Of a stretch of 64,000 nt of DNA, positions 52,103-61,441 are shown piece after piece. Positions within the stretch are counted from its first letter, which is position 1. Every line of letters starts with the position of its first letter. Origin of the DNA: Desulfogranum japonicum DSM 18378 (GTDB lineage: Bacteria; Desulfobacterota; Desulfobulbia; Desulfobulbales; Desulfobulbaceae); the NCBI RefSeq assembly GCF_000429945.1, contig NZ_AUCV01000003.1:1-64000 (forward strand), in the 5' to 3' direction. A program made the translations under genes and the position numbers. The notes beneath the pieces were generated by a model. It had not been told where the DNA came from. It did no database searches and saw only the letters and a list, made by a program, of their open reading frames with translations.

Positions 52103-54936
52103 GCTGCCAGCTTTTCAGTGAGTTGTAGAATTTCTTCAATTTCAGTGGGGCGAAAAACACCCCGAATGCCCTGTGGATGCAGGATAGTAAAAGGTGATTG
52201 AATCAGGTCGCGCTTTTCAATCTTTTCTCGCTCAATAATAAAGTCTTTCAATAAACTCAAGAATTCCAGTTTACGGCTATTGAGGTTTGTATGTTCAGCG
52301 ATAAACTGATCGAAAGATTTGGTGACCGTGTCAGGAAAACTGGCAAGGGTTTCAATTCCAAGTATGTGACGTATAAATTGAATAAACCGAGCTTTACGAT
52401 TCTGGTAGACGATGCGAAGCAGGTTTTCAGTAATATGTGGATGTTCTTTGTGGAGTGCTTTGGCCAGCTCTTCTGCCTCTGCATCGGAGATAGGGCTGTC
52501 GTTTTTAATTTTTTGCAGGATTGGATTGCTTTGGGTCAACTCGAGTACTAAAGCCTCAACCATTTCTCGGTATTTTGTGATTGATACCGCCTCACTTGCC
52601 GGACCAAATTCTACCATCTCTTTATTGAAGAGCTTGTCAGTTAAATCGAGTTTTACAGGACCTTCACCAGGCTTTGGTTGCTCACGGAACCTCATTAAGG
52701 GTGCAAGGCTTTCTGTCAAGTCATCCAGGGTTTGGTCGGTGCAAGTTGTCCAGTAATGGTTTTTCTGAGAATCGAGAATGATGTCCTTTTTTCTGGCAAC
52801 GATATTTACAGAGAGAGGCAGCTCACCAATTTGCTGAATCAGCGCATCTTTAAGCGTGTTAAACATTTTCTTTTCATCACTGAGTAGAGCCAAGGAAATC
52901 TCAAGGACATCTTTTTCAAAGCGCATGGCTTTAAAATCAACCTGTGAAACGGTCCTGAACAGTGGCTTGATTTGGCTTCGAAGAAATTCGATTTTTTGAG
53001 GTGAAAGAGTGGTCAAGTAATTATCGTCTGCTATCTGGTTGAGTTGCGTGGCTGCCTCAAGGATAACCACCGATGTCGCCGGGAGCTCTGCTATTTGTTG
53101 TCGTAGCTTGGTGATTTCCTTTGTTTCTATATCGTGGCGTTCGAGGGCAATAGTCTTTTCGATTTTATCCAGTCGGGTACTCACCAGTCGGACTGGAAGC
53201 GGGAGTTGTGGACTAAGGTCTTTACCTTTAGGTTTAAGCTTGAAATATTCGAAATTGTCCCAGCAATCTAGGATCAGGAATATATCTTTTTCTATACACC
53301 AGAGCTTTATTTTTTCGGGTTCGAGTAAACGGGTACCACGGCCAATCATTTGCCAGAATTTTGTGTAGGAGTACACTGGCTTGGCAAAGACGAGATTGAC
53401 TATCTCACGGACATCAATTCCGGTGTCCAACATATCCACACTGATTGCAATCCGTGGCAGATCATTATTAGTAAATTGATCGAGCAGCCCTCCTTTGCCG
53501 TAAACGCGTGGGTCATCAGATACCAGCACTTTGGCCAGCTCGCCGTGATACTGTGGATAGAGAGCATCAACGATTTCTTCTAAACGTCTGGCGTGGGCCA
53601 TTGAAGCACAAAAGAAGATGGTTTTACCGGGGAGAACACCATTCGCATCTTTTATGCATTCTTCCATGAACTCTTTGACTATCAGAGCATTGGTACCTCT
53701 GTTAATCACCTGTTTCTCAAGCTGACTGCCCTCGAAGTTAATTCCTTCAATATCCTTACCTCCAAGGATGAGCTTTTTTTGATCTTCCAGGCTGATTGTT
53801 CGTTTTGAAATCCCTTTTGCCTGAAGCTGTGTCTGAATTTTCATCACCTGGAAATTACTGAGATATGGCGGGGTATTGTTAACTGCTTCCTCAAAGGTGT
53901 AAGCATAGGTGGGAAGGCCGTCTTCACAGGTGAATAGTTCGAAGGTGTTGTGGTCGATTACATCTGTTGGGGTTGCAGTAAGACCAAGATTTATTGCTTT
54001 GAAATAATCGAGGACCTCTTGGTATGTGTTGTATATGGAACGGTGACTTTCATCGACAACAAGAAGATCAAAGAAATGGGGAGAGAGGATATTGTTTTCA
54101 TCCCTGATAATATTGAGCATAGTTGGGTAAGTAGAAACATAAATACGCCTATCTTTGGCGATAAGTTTCTCGCCCACTTTTGGCCAACGTGGTTCATGCG
54201 GTAGATGTTCTTTGAAGGCAGCAAGAGCCTGTTCACGGAGAGCGATGCGATCGACGAGGAATAAAACACGTTCTGCATGGCCTGCCCGCATCAATACATC
54301 GGTAAGGGCTATACAGGTCCGTGTTTTGCCGGTACCGGTTGCCATGACAAGAAGGAAATTTCTTTTCCTTTGCTCTATTCCTTCTAAAACTGTTCGAATC
54401 GCACGTATCTGGTAATCTCGTCCGGCAATGTCGACATTAATGAGTTCCTGGGTCAGTTGTCTCTTGTTACGGCGGATATACTGAAAACGTTCGAAGTCAT
54501 CCAAGGTTGGAAAACCCACAACCTTGCGAGGAGGGTAGTTTTCGAGGTCCCAAAAATGGATCTCTAGGCCGTTTGTATAAAAACAAAATGGTAGTTCACC
54601 ACCTTTTTCTTTTTGGATATTGTAGCAGTACTGCTTTGCCTGCTCTCTGCCATTGGCGGGATCTTTGGAAGTTTTTTTTGCTTCAACGACAGCAATGGGT
54701 TTTCCGTCCCGGCCAAGCAATACATAGTCACTGTATTGATGCCCTTTGTAGGGAGAGTCGGGTCCTGCCTCCATTGTAGAGAGAGTGGCAAGCGTTGAGG
54801 GGGCGGTGGTACCTGAAAACCCGGATACATCAATCTCAAATTCTTCAATAACTTGAGTGATGTCGGCAACATTCCAGCCAGCTTTAATTAGCTGTTTGTC
54901 GATTATGTCTTTTCGGGTTTGTTTTTCAGTCTTCAC
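52099..54936 (-). CDS. hsdR: Type I restriction enzyme R subunit (HsdR)
   Basis: A 945-residue translocase-nuclease. The N-terminal nuclease domain has the PD-(D/E)xK pattern in SDYVLLGRDGKPIAVVEAKK. The helicase part has MATGTGKTRTCIAL (Walker A), VVDESHRS (DEAD-like box), LTATPTD, and MLDTGIDV with MIGRGTRL (motifs V and VI). The C-terminal part is the EcoEI-type helical domain. In an intact system HsdR needs an HsdM2-HsdS core to find its target; here hsdM is broken and hsdS absent, so the protein is probably idle. It is the first gene of the operon. Confidence 0.92.
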   Translation of the reverse strand: MKTEKQTRKDIIDKQLIKAGWNVADITQVIEEFEIDVSGFSGTTAPSTLATLSTMEAGPDSPYKGHQYSDYVLLGRDGKPIAVVEAKKTSKDPANGREQAKQYCYNIQKEKGGELPFCFYTNGLEIHFWDLENYPPRKVVGFPTLDDFERFQYIRRNKRQLTQELINVDIAGRDYQIRAIRTVLEGIEQRKRNFLLVMATGTGKTRTCIALTDVLMRAGHAERVLFLVDRIALREQALAAFKEHLPHEPRWPKVGEKLIAKDRRIYVSTYPTMLNIIRDENNILSPHFFDLLVVDESHRSIYNTYQEVLDYFKAINLGLTATPTDVIDHNTFELFTCEDGLPTYAYTFEEAVNNTPPYLSNFQVMKIQTQLQAKGISKRTISLEDQKKLILGGKDIEGINFEGSQLEKQVINRGTNALIVKEFMEECIKDANGVLPGKTIFFCASMAHARRLEEIVDALYPQYHGELAKVLVSDDPRVYGKGGLLDQFTNNDLPRIAISVDMLDTGIDVREIVNLVFAKPVYSYTKFWQMIGRGTRLLEPEKIKLWCIEKDIFLILDCWDNFEYFKLKPKGKDLSPQLPLPVRLVSTRLDKIEKTIALERHDIETKEITKLRQQIAELPATSVVILEAATQLNQIADDNYLTTLSPQKIEFLRSQIKPLFRTVSQVDFKAMRFEKDVLEISLALLSDEKKMFNTLKDALIQQIGELPLSVNIVARKKDIILDSQKNHYWTTCTDQTLDDLTESLAPLMRFREQPKPGEGPVKLDLTDKLFNKEMVEFGPASEAVSITKYREMVEALVLELTQSNPILQKIKNDSPISDAEAEELAKALHKEHPHITENLLRIVYQNRKARFIQFIRHILGIETLASFPDTVTKSFDQFIAEHTNLNSRKLEFLSLLKDFIIEREKIEKRDLIQSPFTILHPQGIRGVFRPTEIEEILQLTEKLAA

Positions 54937-55253
54937 GAGTTAACTGATGATATTGAATGAACAGTAATTGGCTGCAATATTATCGAGGTGTTCGAATACA
55001 TTCATTTTTAAATAAATACCTTCTTATTTAAGTTTACTGAAGAAATAATTAATTTGGACTCTATATCAATTTGCAAATTTATTTTTTACAATTGTCTCGT
55101 TATCGAGGAAATAACAATTATATAAAATATTTATCGAGTTTTTTGTTATTTCATTTCTTCTTACATGCTGTTTCTTTTTACTCCCAGTTAGCTGGATGGT
55201 TTTCTTTGTTTCTTGTCATTGCACGTCTATGGATAGGACATTTTCAACCATCG
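54937..55253. other. AT-rich intergenic stretch
   Basis: Markedly AT-rich compared with both flanks. It holds an inverted repeat GTTATCGAGGAAATAAC near 55091-55107. No gene; it may contain the hsdR promoter and marks the joint between the restriction and AbiE modules. Confidence 0.35.
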
Positions 55254-56222
55254 CTACATCCTTTTATGCCTTCTAACATTGACCGCCTTCCACTCCAAAA
55301 GAGGCTGCTTTTGAATGCGTTGTTGCAGGTCCAAATCGGAGGTCAGTATTGTTGAGTCAATCTCTCCTTTATCAAGCAACAAATCGAGAAACACTTTCTC
55401 ATTTCCAGTGAAAGGCAGGACAACAGACAAGGCTTGTCGGCATTCCTCAACAAGACTAGCACCATATTGGCCTATAGATTCTTTTTCTGCAAATTCTATA
55501 ACACGTATGGTCGGGATTAACTGTCTAGCAAGTTCACCGCTTTCAAAGTTCACATCCTCGATGGAAACCGTTCGCCAGTCCTTGCGGTTCATGGCACCGT
55601 AAACGACGAAAGCTGTGCGCAGCCGGTCAGAGTCGAGATTTTCCCTATGGAAAATACAATGACTGTCAAACAGGTCCCGTGCCTGTTTTCGTGCGAGCAA
55701 CGCAACCAGCTTTCCCGCCGCCAATTCATGGATATCAATTATCGGTATCTGGCTGGCATGCCAGGTCCCGACCGGATACGAGTCAAATAGCTTTACAGGC
55801 CACAAAGGGACCCAATACATGAAGTTGAGGTTCACTTCGAGGTTGCCGCCTTGGCCTGCAGCACTCTGGTAACGCAGGGACCATTTCCCGCCAGCGTGTT
55901 CTTCCGGCATGCGCCTGACCGTGAATCCTTCTCGTGCAAATACTGCGTGAACTGCCTGCTCTATCCTGGGCCGTTCGGCGAGCATTGTTTCACGGTCCTC
56001 TGCCCCCACGTAATTCAAATCAATATCAACAGATAATCGCGGGACATTGAATACAAAAAGGTTCAGCGCTGTTCCACCTTTGAGCGCCAGTTTGCCTTTT
56101 AAAAAAGGATGGCCACCAAGAGCTTCGAGCAATCCGAGCAGGTGAGCGACCTTTTCAAGCACATCCGCCCTGAACCCTGTTGCTTCCGCTTGTGCTATCA
56201 GTGTTTCATAAGATATTTTCAT
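55254..56222 (-). CDS. abiEii: AbiEii/AbiGii-family nucleotidyltransferase toxin
   Basis: A 322-residue type IV toxin. The nucleotidyltransferase site is LKGGTALNLFVFNVPRLSVD followed by IDLNYVG, matching the family motif GGTxLN...SxDIDL. Further motifs are EVNLNFMYWVPLW, DIHELAAGKLVALLARKQARD and DLFDSH. AbiEii enzymes transfer nucleotides to RNA and stop growth, for example during phage infection, unless balanced by AbiEi. The ATG at 56222 overlaps the stop of the antitoxin gene as ATGA, which sets the start. Confidence 0.9.
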   Translation of the reverse strand: MKISYETLIAQAEATGFRADVLEKVAHLLGLLEALGGHPFLKGKLALKGGTALNLFVFNVPRLSVDIDLNYVGAEDRETMLAERPRIEQAVHAVFAREGFTVRRMPEEHAGGKWSLRYQSAAGQGGNLEVNLNFMYWVPLWPVKLFDSYPVGTWHASQIPIIDIHELAAGKLVALLARKQARDLFDSHCIFHRENLDSDRLRTAFVVYGAMNRKDWRTVSIEDVNFESGELARQLIPTIRVIEFAEKESIGQYGASLVEECRQALSVVLPFTGNEKVFLDLLLDKGEIDSTILTSDLDLQQRIQKQPLLEWKAVNVRRHKRM

Positions 56223-57031
56223 AGAACTTCTCCCCAAGTCCGCTCGACTAAATCAACAGGGACCACCAGGTTCCAATCTGCAACGACCTTCCCCGATTTT
56301 CTGTTAGAGCTATCCATATAATGTGGTTGCCTGGGGCGATGATCACGAAGAGGCGTCAGGTGATTCTCTTCGACCATCAACGATTCGCGATGCTGTTCCA
56401 GATAAAAGCCAACCTTGGCAATCGTTGTCGCATTGCCGAGTAGAAGGGCATATTCGACCACTTTGTCGAGATCAAAAAACTCAATCGCCTCCAAGGAACG
56501 CCAGATTTCTTCCCAGCTGCCTGAAAGAGCAGGACGATCCAAGACATCCACTAATGTTCTCTCTATGGAAGTAACCCTGACCGTAAGACCCACGCGATCG
56601 ACAGCGGTAACACCGAGATCTACTTTTCCTGCACGGCAAAGTTGTTGAGGGAACCTGGCACCTCGAAAAACATGGGACCGAAATGTAACAGGGGAAACCG
56701 GGCGGGCTGATGAATACGTCAGATGCTCACGTATGGAGTAGGCGTAACCGTGTACTTCTAAAGCCGTGTGGTATGACAGTACAGCATCGGCCGTAAGTTT
56801 AGCCGCCACAAGGAACGGATCAACTGGGTACGAATCCGGATCGGCTCCTATAGGGACAACCGCATACAATCCTCTCCGAATGAGGATGATATGCCCGGTG
56901 TTCCTATGATAATTCAACAGGGATTCCCGTGTCCTGGGGCCTGTTTTCCCAAGAGCTGCGAGATGATCATTGAACTCTTCGGCTGTGAACACCGGATGTT
57001 TGCGGAAAAATGTTTCGTGCTTCATATCCAT
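56219..57031 (-). CDS. abiEi: AbiEi-family antitoxin
   Basis: A 270-residue antitoxin partner. The N-terminal winged-helix DNA-binding part has HPVFTAEEFNDHLAALG and IRRGLYAVVP. The C-terminal domain has VLSYHTALEVHGYAYSIREH and VTSIERTLVDVLDRPALSG, typical of AbiEi. Members repress their own operon and neutralise the toxin. The start is uncertain between ATG 57031 and ATG 57025; no strong ribosome site is seen. Directly upstream lies AT-rich DNA that should hold the promoter. Confidence 0.87.
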   Translation of the reverse strand: MDMKHETFFRKHPVFTAEEFNDHLAALGKTGPRTRESLLNYHRNTGHIILIRRGLYAVVPIGADPDSYPVDPFLVAAKLTADAVLSYHTALEVHGYAYSIREHLTYSSARPVSPVTFRSHVFRGARFPQQLCRAGKVDLGVTAVDRVGLTVRVTSIERTLVDVLDRPALSGSWEEIWRSLEAIEFFDLDKVVEYALLLGNATTIAKVGFYLEQHRESLMVEENHLTPLRDHRPRQPHYMDSSNRKSGKVVADWNLVVPVDLVERTWGEVL

Positions 57032-57212
57032 TCTAATTGAATTAATCAAGGATAACACATAACTATCCTATGTTTTTCTCGATTTTTTGTCAATTTTAAA
57101 CCCAAAGAAATTGAAATAAATTTTAGTAAAACATATTTTAAATATGGGTTTTGTTATTTTTTTTCATCTCGTCACTGCATTCTACTTTTCCGACACTCTG
57201 CGAAAAGAGAAC

Positions 57213-57241
57213 AAAAAAGCCGTCCCTCGAAGGAGACGGCT
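57213..57241 (-). terminator. Terminator after the DUF932 remnant
   Basis: On the minus strand AGCCGTCTCC-TTCG-AGGGACGGCT, a stem capped by the stable TTCG loop, is followed by TTTTTG. Confidence 0.8.
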
Positions 57242-57262
57242 AATGTATTGGTAAATGGCTGA

Positions 57263-57931
57263 TTAAGCCGATACAGTCGAAAGATCCCCCTCGACGTTCT
57301 TCAGCTCAGCCATCTTTTCAGTCAGGAACCAAAGAGCCTGGTTCAGTTTGATATTGCAATCAAGTGCTTTGACTGGTCGTGTGGTTGTTCTCCTGATTCG
57401 TCCGTCGCCGCCTCTGGTAATGCCTTTGAGGCCGCCACGCATGGCATTTTCCTGGGTCACGTTGAATGTTGTCCAGAGGTCTTTCCCCTTGTCGTCATAG
57501 CGTCGTTCTTCAAGCAGTTGATGGGGTAGTATTGGAGCCTGTTCGGGCTCATCATAAATCAGGCTATGCGCTGCCTGGGCAAAAAAAACTCTTTCGTCCG
57601 GAGTCATCTCGATTACCTTCATCTCGTCGACCCGCTCGGCAATAGTACCGGCTGCAGATGCAATCTCACCAGCTGATTGGATAAAAGCATCCGGGCTGAA
57701 ACCGATATGCTTATGGCTGAAGTTGGCAAACTCCGAGGCAACCATCAATCCGTTGCCGCATATCTGTCGTCAGGCTGAAGCTATCAGTTTGAAAGTACAG
57801 CCATAATCGTGAGAATTATAGAGGACCAGGTCAACCCGTTCGCCATCAAATGACAAGCCATTCTTGGCAAAACGGATGAGGTGCCGCTGGTACCCTTCCC
57901 GCTCAGTTTTGCGTACTATTGCAACTGTCAT
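57263..57931 (-). pseudogene. DUF932-family gene, N-terminally truncated with an in-frame stop
   Basis: One frame encodes MTVAIVRKTEREGYQRHLIR, GLSFDGERVDLVLYNSHDYG, CTFKLIASA, then TGA, then RQICGNGLMVASEFANFSHK and the rest of a DUF932 protein (LLEERRYDDKGKDLWTTFNV, TQENAMRGGLKG, NIKLNQALWFLTEKMAEL) to 57263. DUF932 proteins are phage/plasmid-borne and of unknown function; they normally have ~80 more N-terminal residues, missing here. The 161-residue part after the TGA could still be made from an internal Met. The first ATG overlaps the stop of the Bcr-like exporter gene, probably where two formerly separate regions joined. Confidence 0.75.
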
Positions 57932-59109
57932 TTTGCCGTTATCATGGAGATAACACCAGCCAGCAGATACACTCCGAAGATTATTCCAAGCATGGGGTAG
58001 CTCGTTCCATTGTGCAGCGCGCTCACCAAACCACTGATGAGAGCGGCGATTCCAAATTGCAGTACACCGATGAGGGAAGAGCCGCTGCCGGCATGTTTTC
58101 CTGCTTGTTCCATGGCCACAGCCACACTGTTGGCAGCCACAACCGGTACCATGGAGAGGCTGCAGAAAAGCGGTATCAGGAGCAGGGCCAGATGTTCGGC
58201 ATTTGCCATGGCAAGTGCAAGACCAGAGGTGATGCAGGCAAAGACAATACCGCCGATCAATATTCTGGTAGGAGGGAAATGCTTCAGGAGAGAGCGGTTT
58301 GCAATACTGGAAACGATGAACCCACAGGCATTCAGACCGAACAGCCAGCCATAATGCTGTGGACTGACACCATACAGTTCCATAATTACAAAAGGTGAGC
58401 CACTGATAAAGGCAAACATGGATGAGGCACCCACTGCTCCGGCCAAGGTGGGGATTATGAATTTGCGATTTCGTATGAAAGCAAGAAACACGTGCATGTC
58501 GCTGCGCAGCGGATTCTGTTCCCGCTCGGACATGGGCAGGGTTTCAGGGATAAAAAGGATTGATGCGGCAAAGGAGAGAACACCCACTGCCACAAGAAAG
58601 ATAAATATACCGTGCCAGCTGGTTATCAGGAGAATATAGCCTCCCAGAATGGGGGCGAGAATTGGACCAAGAGCCTGCAAAACCATGAGAAGAGAGAGAA
58701 CCCGTGCTGATTGGGTTGCATCAAACAGGTCACGTATAATAGCCCTGCTGATAATCATGCCTGCGCATCCTCCTACTCCCTGAAGAAAGCGTAACCCGAC
58801 AAACACTTCAATATTGGGAGAAAGGGGAGCACCCACAGAAGTCAGGGTATAGATCAGTATCCCGGTCAACAATGGAATTTTTCTGCCTATTCTGTCACTT
58901 ACAGGTCCATAAAATAACTGGCCTATGGCAAGGCCGAAGAAAAAGGTGGATAAGCTGAGCTGTACATCACCGCTGTTGCAGTTGAGGCTTTCAGCTATTT
59001 CAGGAAACCCTGCCAGATACGTATCTGTGGCAAAGGGGGCAAACATGGTCAAGATACCCAGGATAAGGATAAGAAAACCTGGCTTGTACGATGTGGTTGC
59101 TGGAACCAT
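57928..59109 (-). CDS. Bcr/CflA-family multidrug efflux transporter (MFS)
   Basis: A 393-residue 12-helix major facilitator. Motif A is GPVSDRIGRKIPLL after helix 2; FAPFATDTYLAGFPEIAESL in helix 1 is typical of the Bcr/CflA drug/proton antiporter branch, followed by RFLQGVGGCAGMIISRAIIRD and LGPILAPILGGYI. It would expel drugs or small metabolites using the proton gradient. The ATG at 59109 begins MVPATTSYKPG. A complete copy of the 155-bp repeat lies just upstream. Confidence 0.88.
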   Translation of the reverse strand: MVPATTSYKPGFLILILGILTMFAPFATDTYLAGFPEIAESLNCNSGDVQLSLSTFFFGLAIGQLFYGPVSDRIGRKIPLLTGILIYTLTSVGAPLSPNIEVFVGLRFLQGVGGCAGMIISRAIIRDLFDATQSARVLSLLMVLQALGPILAPILGGYILLITSWHGIFIFLVAVGVLSFAASILFIPETLPMSEREQNPLRSDMHVFLAFIRNRKFIIPTLAGAVGASSMFAFISGSPFVIMELYGVSPQHYGWLFGLNACGFIVSSIANRSLLKHFPPTRILIGGIVFACITSGLALAMANAEHLALLLIPLFCSLSMVPVVAANSVAVAMEQAGKHAGSGSSLIGVLQFGIAALISGLVSALHNGTSYPMLGIIFGVYLLAGVISMITAK

Positions 59110-59141
59110 TTTTGTTAAACTCCGATACAGATTAATTCATG

Positions 59142-59298
59142 GTAACTGCTTACAGTGCACCTGATCTTTCCGCGATCAGCCTGGCTTACGTATGATCCAA
59201 TACGCTGCGTCAGCCTGATTGCTAAAATCTCAGGCACCCTGTAACCAGTTACAAATACAGGGGGGGCAAGTTTATTGATTTCCCCTATGAGTAGTTGC
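59142..59298. repeat. GTAACT-type 155-bp dispersed repeat, best-preserved copy
   Basis: Two modules. The left (59142-59252) runs from GTAACTGCTTACAGTGCACC through TCCGCGATCAGCCTGGC, TGCGTCAGCCTG and CAGGCACC to GTAACCAGTTAC. The right (to 59298) runs from AGTTACAAATACAGGGGGGG to CCCCTATGAGTAGTTGC. The right module occurs alone at 19187 and 31839 in inverted orientation. A GGTGCGT/ACGCACC palindrome follows at 59392-59408. Confidence 0.8.
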
Positions 59299-59409
59299 AA
59301 TGTATGTAAATAATTATGGACGATACAGGCAGAGAGTCGCTGCTTCTGCTTATTGTTCTCCTTGAGGCAGCCCAAAGACCTGAACTGGTAGGGTGCGTCA
59401 CACGCACCG

Positions 59410-60696
59410 TCACACTTTGGGTTCTATAATGGTAACCGTAGCTTTGTTACCGTTGTCGGTAGCAATGTTGTCATAGGGCCATCCCAGACGTTGAGTCAGT
59501 TGCTCTGTAAGTTTCAACCCCAATCCAAATCCCAGGTCTTCATCGGTAGCTGAGCCAGTAGGCTGGGTGTTTTGAATACATATCCTGTTTTCCTGCTGGT
59601 TGATGGTAACCGAGCCGCAATCAGTATGCTGCAGGGCATTACGGATCAGGTTGCTGAGCACAATTCTGGCCACTGGTTCGGGGATATTGACGGTGTAAGC
59701 GCTTGTCTGTACCTGGATCGAGACCTCTTTACCCTTGCTGAGATACAATAACTCATCGGTGAGTTCGCTTATGAGCACATCAAGCTGTACAGCATGCATG
59801 GATGGCATGTTGCCTTCATTACGGCTGAGCCAGAGCAGGGTTTCTGTCATGTACTTCATATTCAGGCTTGCTCTGTCAATCCGTTCTATGACCTGTTGCT
59901 GTTTAGCGGTTTTCTTCTCTTCCGGCAGTTGTTGCAGTCTGGCCAGTAACTCCACATTATTGCGAATTACACTTATCGGTGTCCGCAATTCATGGCTGGC
60001 ATGGCGAAGAAATCGGTGTTCCCGGTCCAACCCCTCCTGAACAGATTTCAAGGAGGTTCGAATCAGCTCTGCCAGTGCATTGAGTTCCGGGTATAGAAAA
60101 TCCGGAGGCTGGTTCTGCAGAGTTTTTTCATCCAGTGACCTGGCCCAGTTTCCCAGGTTCGATACAGTTTTACTTACCTGGCGCATCATTACCCGCACTA
60201 TCATGCCTACAACCAGAGCTGCGGTCAGGGTGATGAAGAGCAGGTTGCGCAGGCTTTCTTTGGCATTCCTGCCAATGAGAGGAATACTCGAATGCCGGCT
60301 TGCCTGCTTGGCGACATAGAGAACCGTGTCTCCCTGCTGATAACGAAGGGCAAAAGTGAGTACTTCTGGTGGATGCAGGAAAGTGGATTTATCCTGCTTG
60401 ATCAATCTTGCTTCTCCGACAGGTCCCTCGGGTAGTTGTGTGCGTATGTCTTCGGGCATATCTGCCCAGCTTGATGCCAGATAGCATTCCCAGAAATATA
60501 CCAGTGGTTTTCTGTCTTTTTCAGGAGTGTGCTGTAAATAGGCGTCTGCTGTTTTGTACATATCAGACGCCACAATCGAATCCATCCCCATCATGTAGTA
60601 GCGGGCACTCAGCATGGCAAAACCAAGGACCAGCAAAGCTGTCAGCGAGAGAAAAATAGCGCTGACATAGAGTTTCAGGCTGATTTGACGTTTCAT
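59410..60696 (-). CDS. Sensor histidine kinase of the RND locus
   Basis: A 428-residue membrane kinase of QseC/PmrB size. It has two transmembrane helices (about 10-30 and 150-170) around a ~115-residue periplasmic sensor, a HAMP-like linker, HisKA with FLRHASHELRTPISVIRNN, and an ATPase with NLIRNALQHTD and DLGFGLGLKL. The G1 box is short and degenerate, but the G2 box is kept. It should phosphorylate the OmpR-type regulator encoded 67 bp upstream. The pump gene before that makes efflux control the likely output. Confidence 0.88.
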   Translation of the reverse strand: MKRQISLKLYVSAIFLSLTALLVLGFAMLSARYYMMGMDSIVASDMYKTADAYLQHTPEKDRKPLVYFWECYLASSWADMPEDIRTQLPEGPVGEARLIKQDKSTFLHPPEVLTFALRYQQGDTVLYVAKQASRHSSIPLIGRNAKESLRNLLFITLTAALVVGMIVRVMMRQVSKTVSNLGNWARSLDEKTLQNQPPDFLYPELNALAELIRTSLKSVQEGLDREHRFLRHASHELRTPISVIRNNVELLARLQQLPEEKKTAKQQQVIERIDRASLNMKYMTETLLWLSRNEGNMPSMHAVQLDVLISELTDELLYLSKGKEVSIQVQTSAYTVNIPEPVARIVLSNLIRNALQHTDCGSVTINQQENRICIQNTQPTGSATDEDLGFGLGLKLTEQLTQRLGWPYDNIATDNGNKATVTIIEPKV

Positions 60697-60763
60697 TGTG
60701 TATATTCTTTTCTCGATGAAATGAAGCTCATGGCCGAATACGTAGCAGCCTCAACCCTGTGCA

Positions 60764-61441
60764 TCATACTGGCTTATCTGCAGAGAGGGCGAAACCATGC
60801 CCGGTAATCGTATGTACAAGGGGAGGTTCAAAGGAGCCGTCCACAGCCTTACGTAGGTTAAAAATATGCACTTTCAGGGAATTGGAGTCAGGGAGATCGT
60901 CTCCCCAGACTTTTTCCATCAACTCCTGTCGAGAGACAGCACCAGGGGAAGCACGCAGCAGTACCTCAAGCAGCTTCCAGCCAATGGGGGAAAGCTTTAT
61001 GCTGGTCCCCTGCCGTGTGATGGTATGGTTCTGCAGGTTCATTTCCAGGTCGGCACAGCTGAGCTTTTTTGCTTCTCCGCTGCGTCTTCTGGACAGGGCA
61101 AAAATACGGACCACCAACTCCTGCAGTTCAAAGGGTTTCACCAGGTAGTCGTCTGTACCAGCCCTGAACCCATCCAGTTTGTCATCAAGCTCGTCCCTGG
61201 CTGTTAACATAAGCACAGGGGTATCATCGCCCTGATCTCTCAGTTTACGGCACAGAGTCAGGCCATCCAGTCTGGGCAGATTAAGATCCAGGAGAAGCAC
61301 GTCATACCTGTTTTCTTCAGCCAGGTGCAGGCCCGCGACTCCGTTGCTGGCATAGTGGCAGCTTATCTGCTCCAGTTCCAGGTACTCAATAATGGTATCC
61401 GCCAAATCCTGATCATCTTCAACAAGTAATACACTCAGCAT
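60764..61441 (-). CDS. OmpR/PhoB-family response regulator
   Basis: A 225-residue regulator. The receiver has LVEDDQDLADTI, phospho-Asp 51 in VLLLDLNLP, LTARDE and LVKPFE. The winged-helix effector has LSPIGWKLLEVLLRASPGAV and VWGDDLPDSNSLKVHIFNLR. It overlaps the end of the RND pump gene by seven bases, so the pump, regulator and kinase form one operon. It probably controls its own operon in response to envelope damage or a toxic compound (inference). Confidence 0.92.
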   Translation of the reverse strand: MLSVLLVEDDQDLADTIIEYLELEQISCHYASNGVAGLHLAEENRYDVLLLDLNLPRLDGLTLCRKLRDQGDDTPVLMLTARDELDDKLDGFRAGTDDYLVKPFELQELVVRIFALSRRRSGEAKKLSCADLEMNLQNHTITRQGTSIKLSPIGWKLLEVLLRASPGAVSRQELMEKVWGDDLPDSNSLKVHIFNLRKAVDGSFEPPLVHTITGHGFALSADKPV

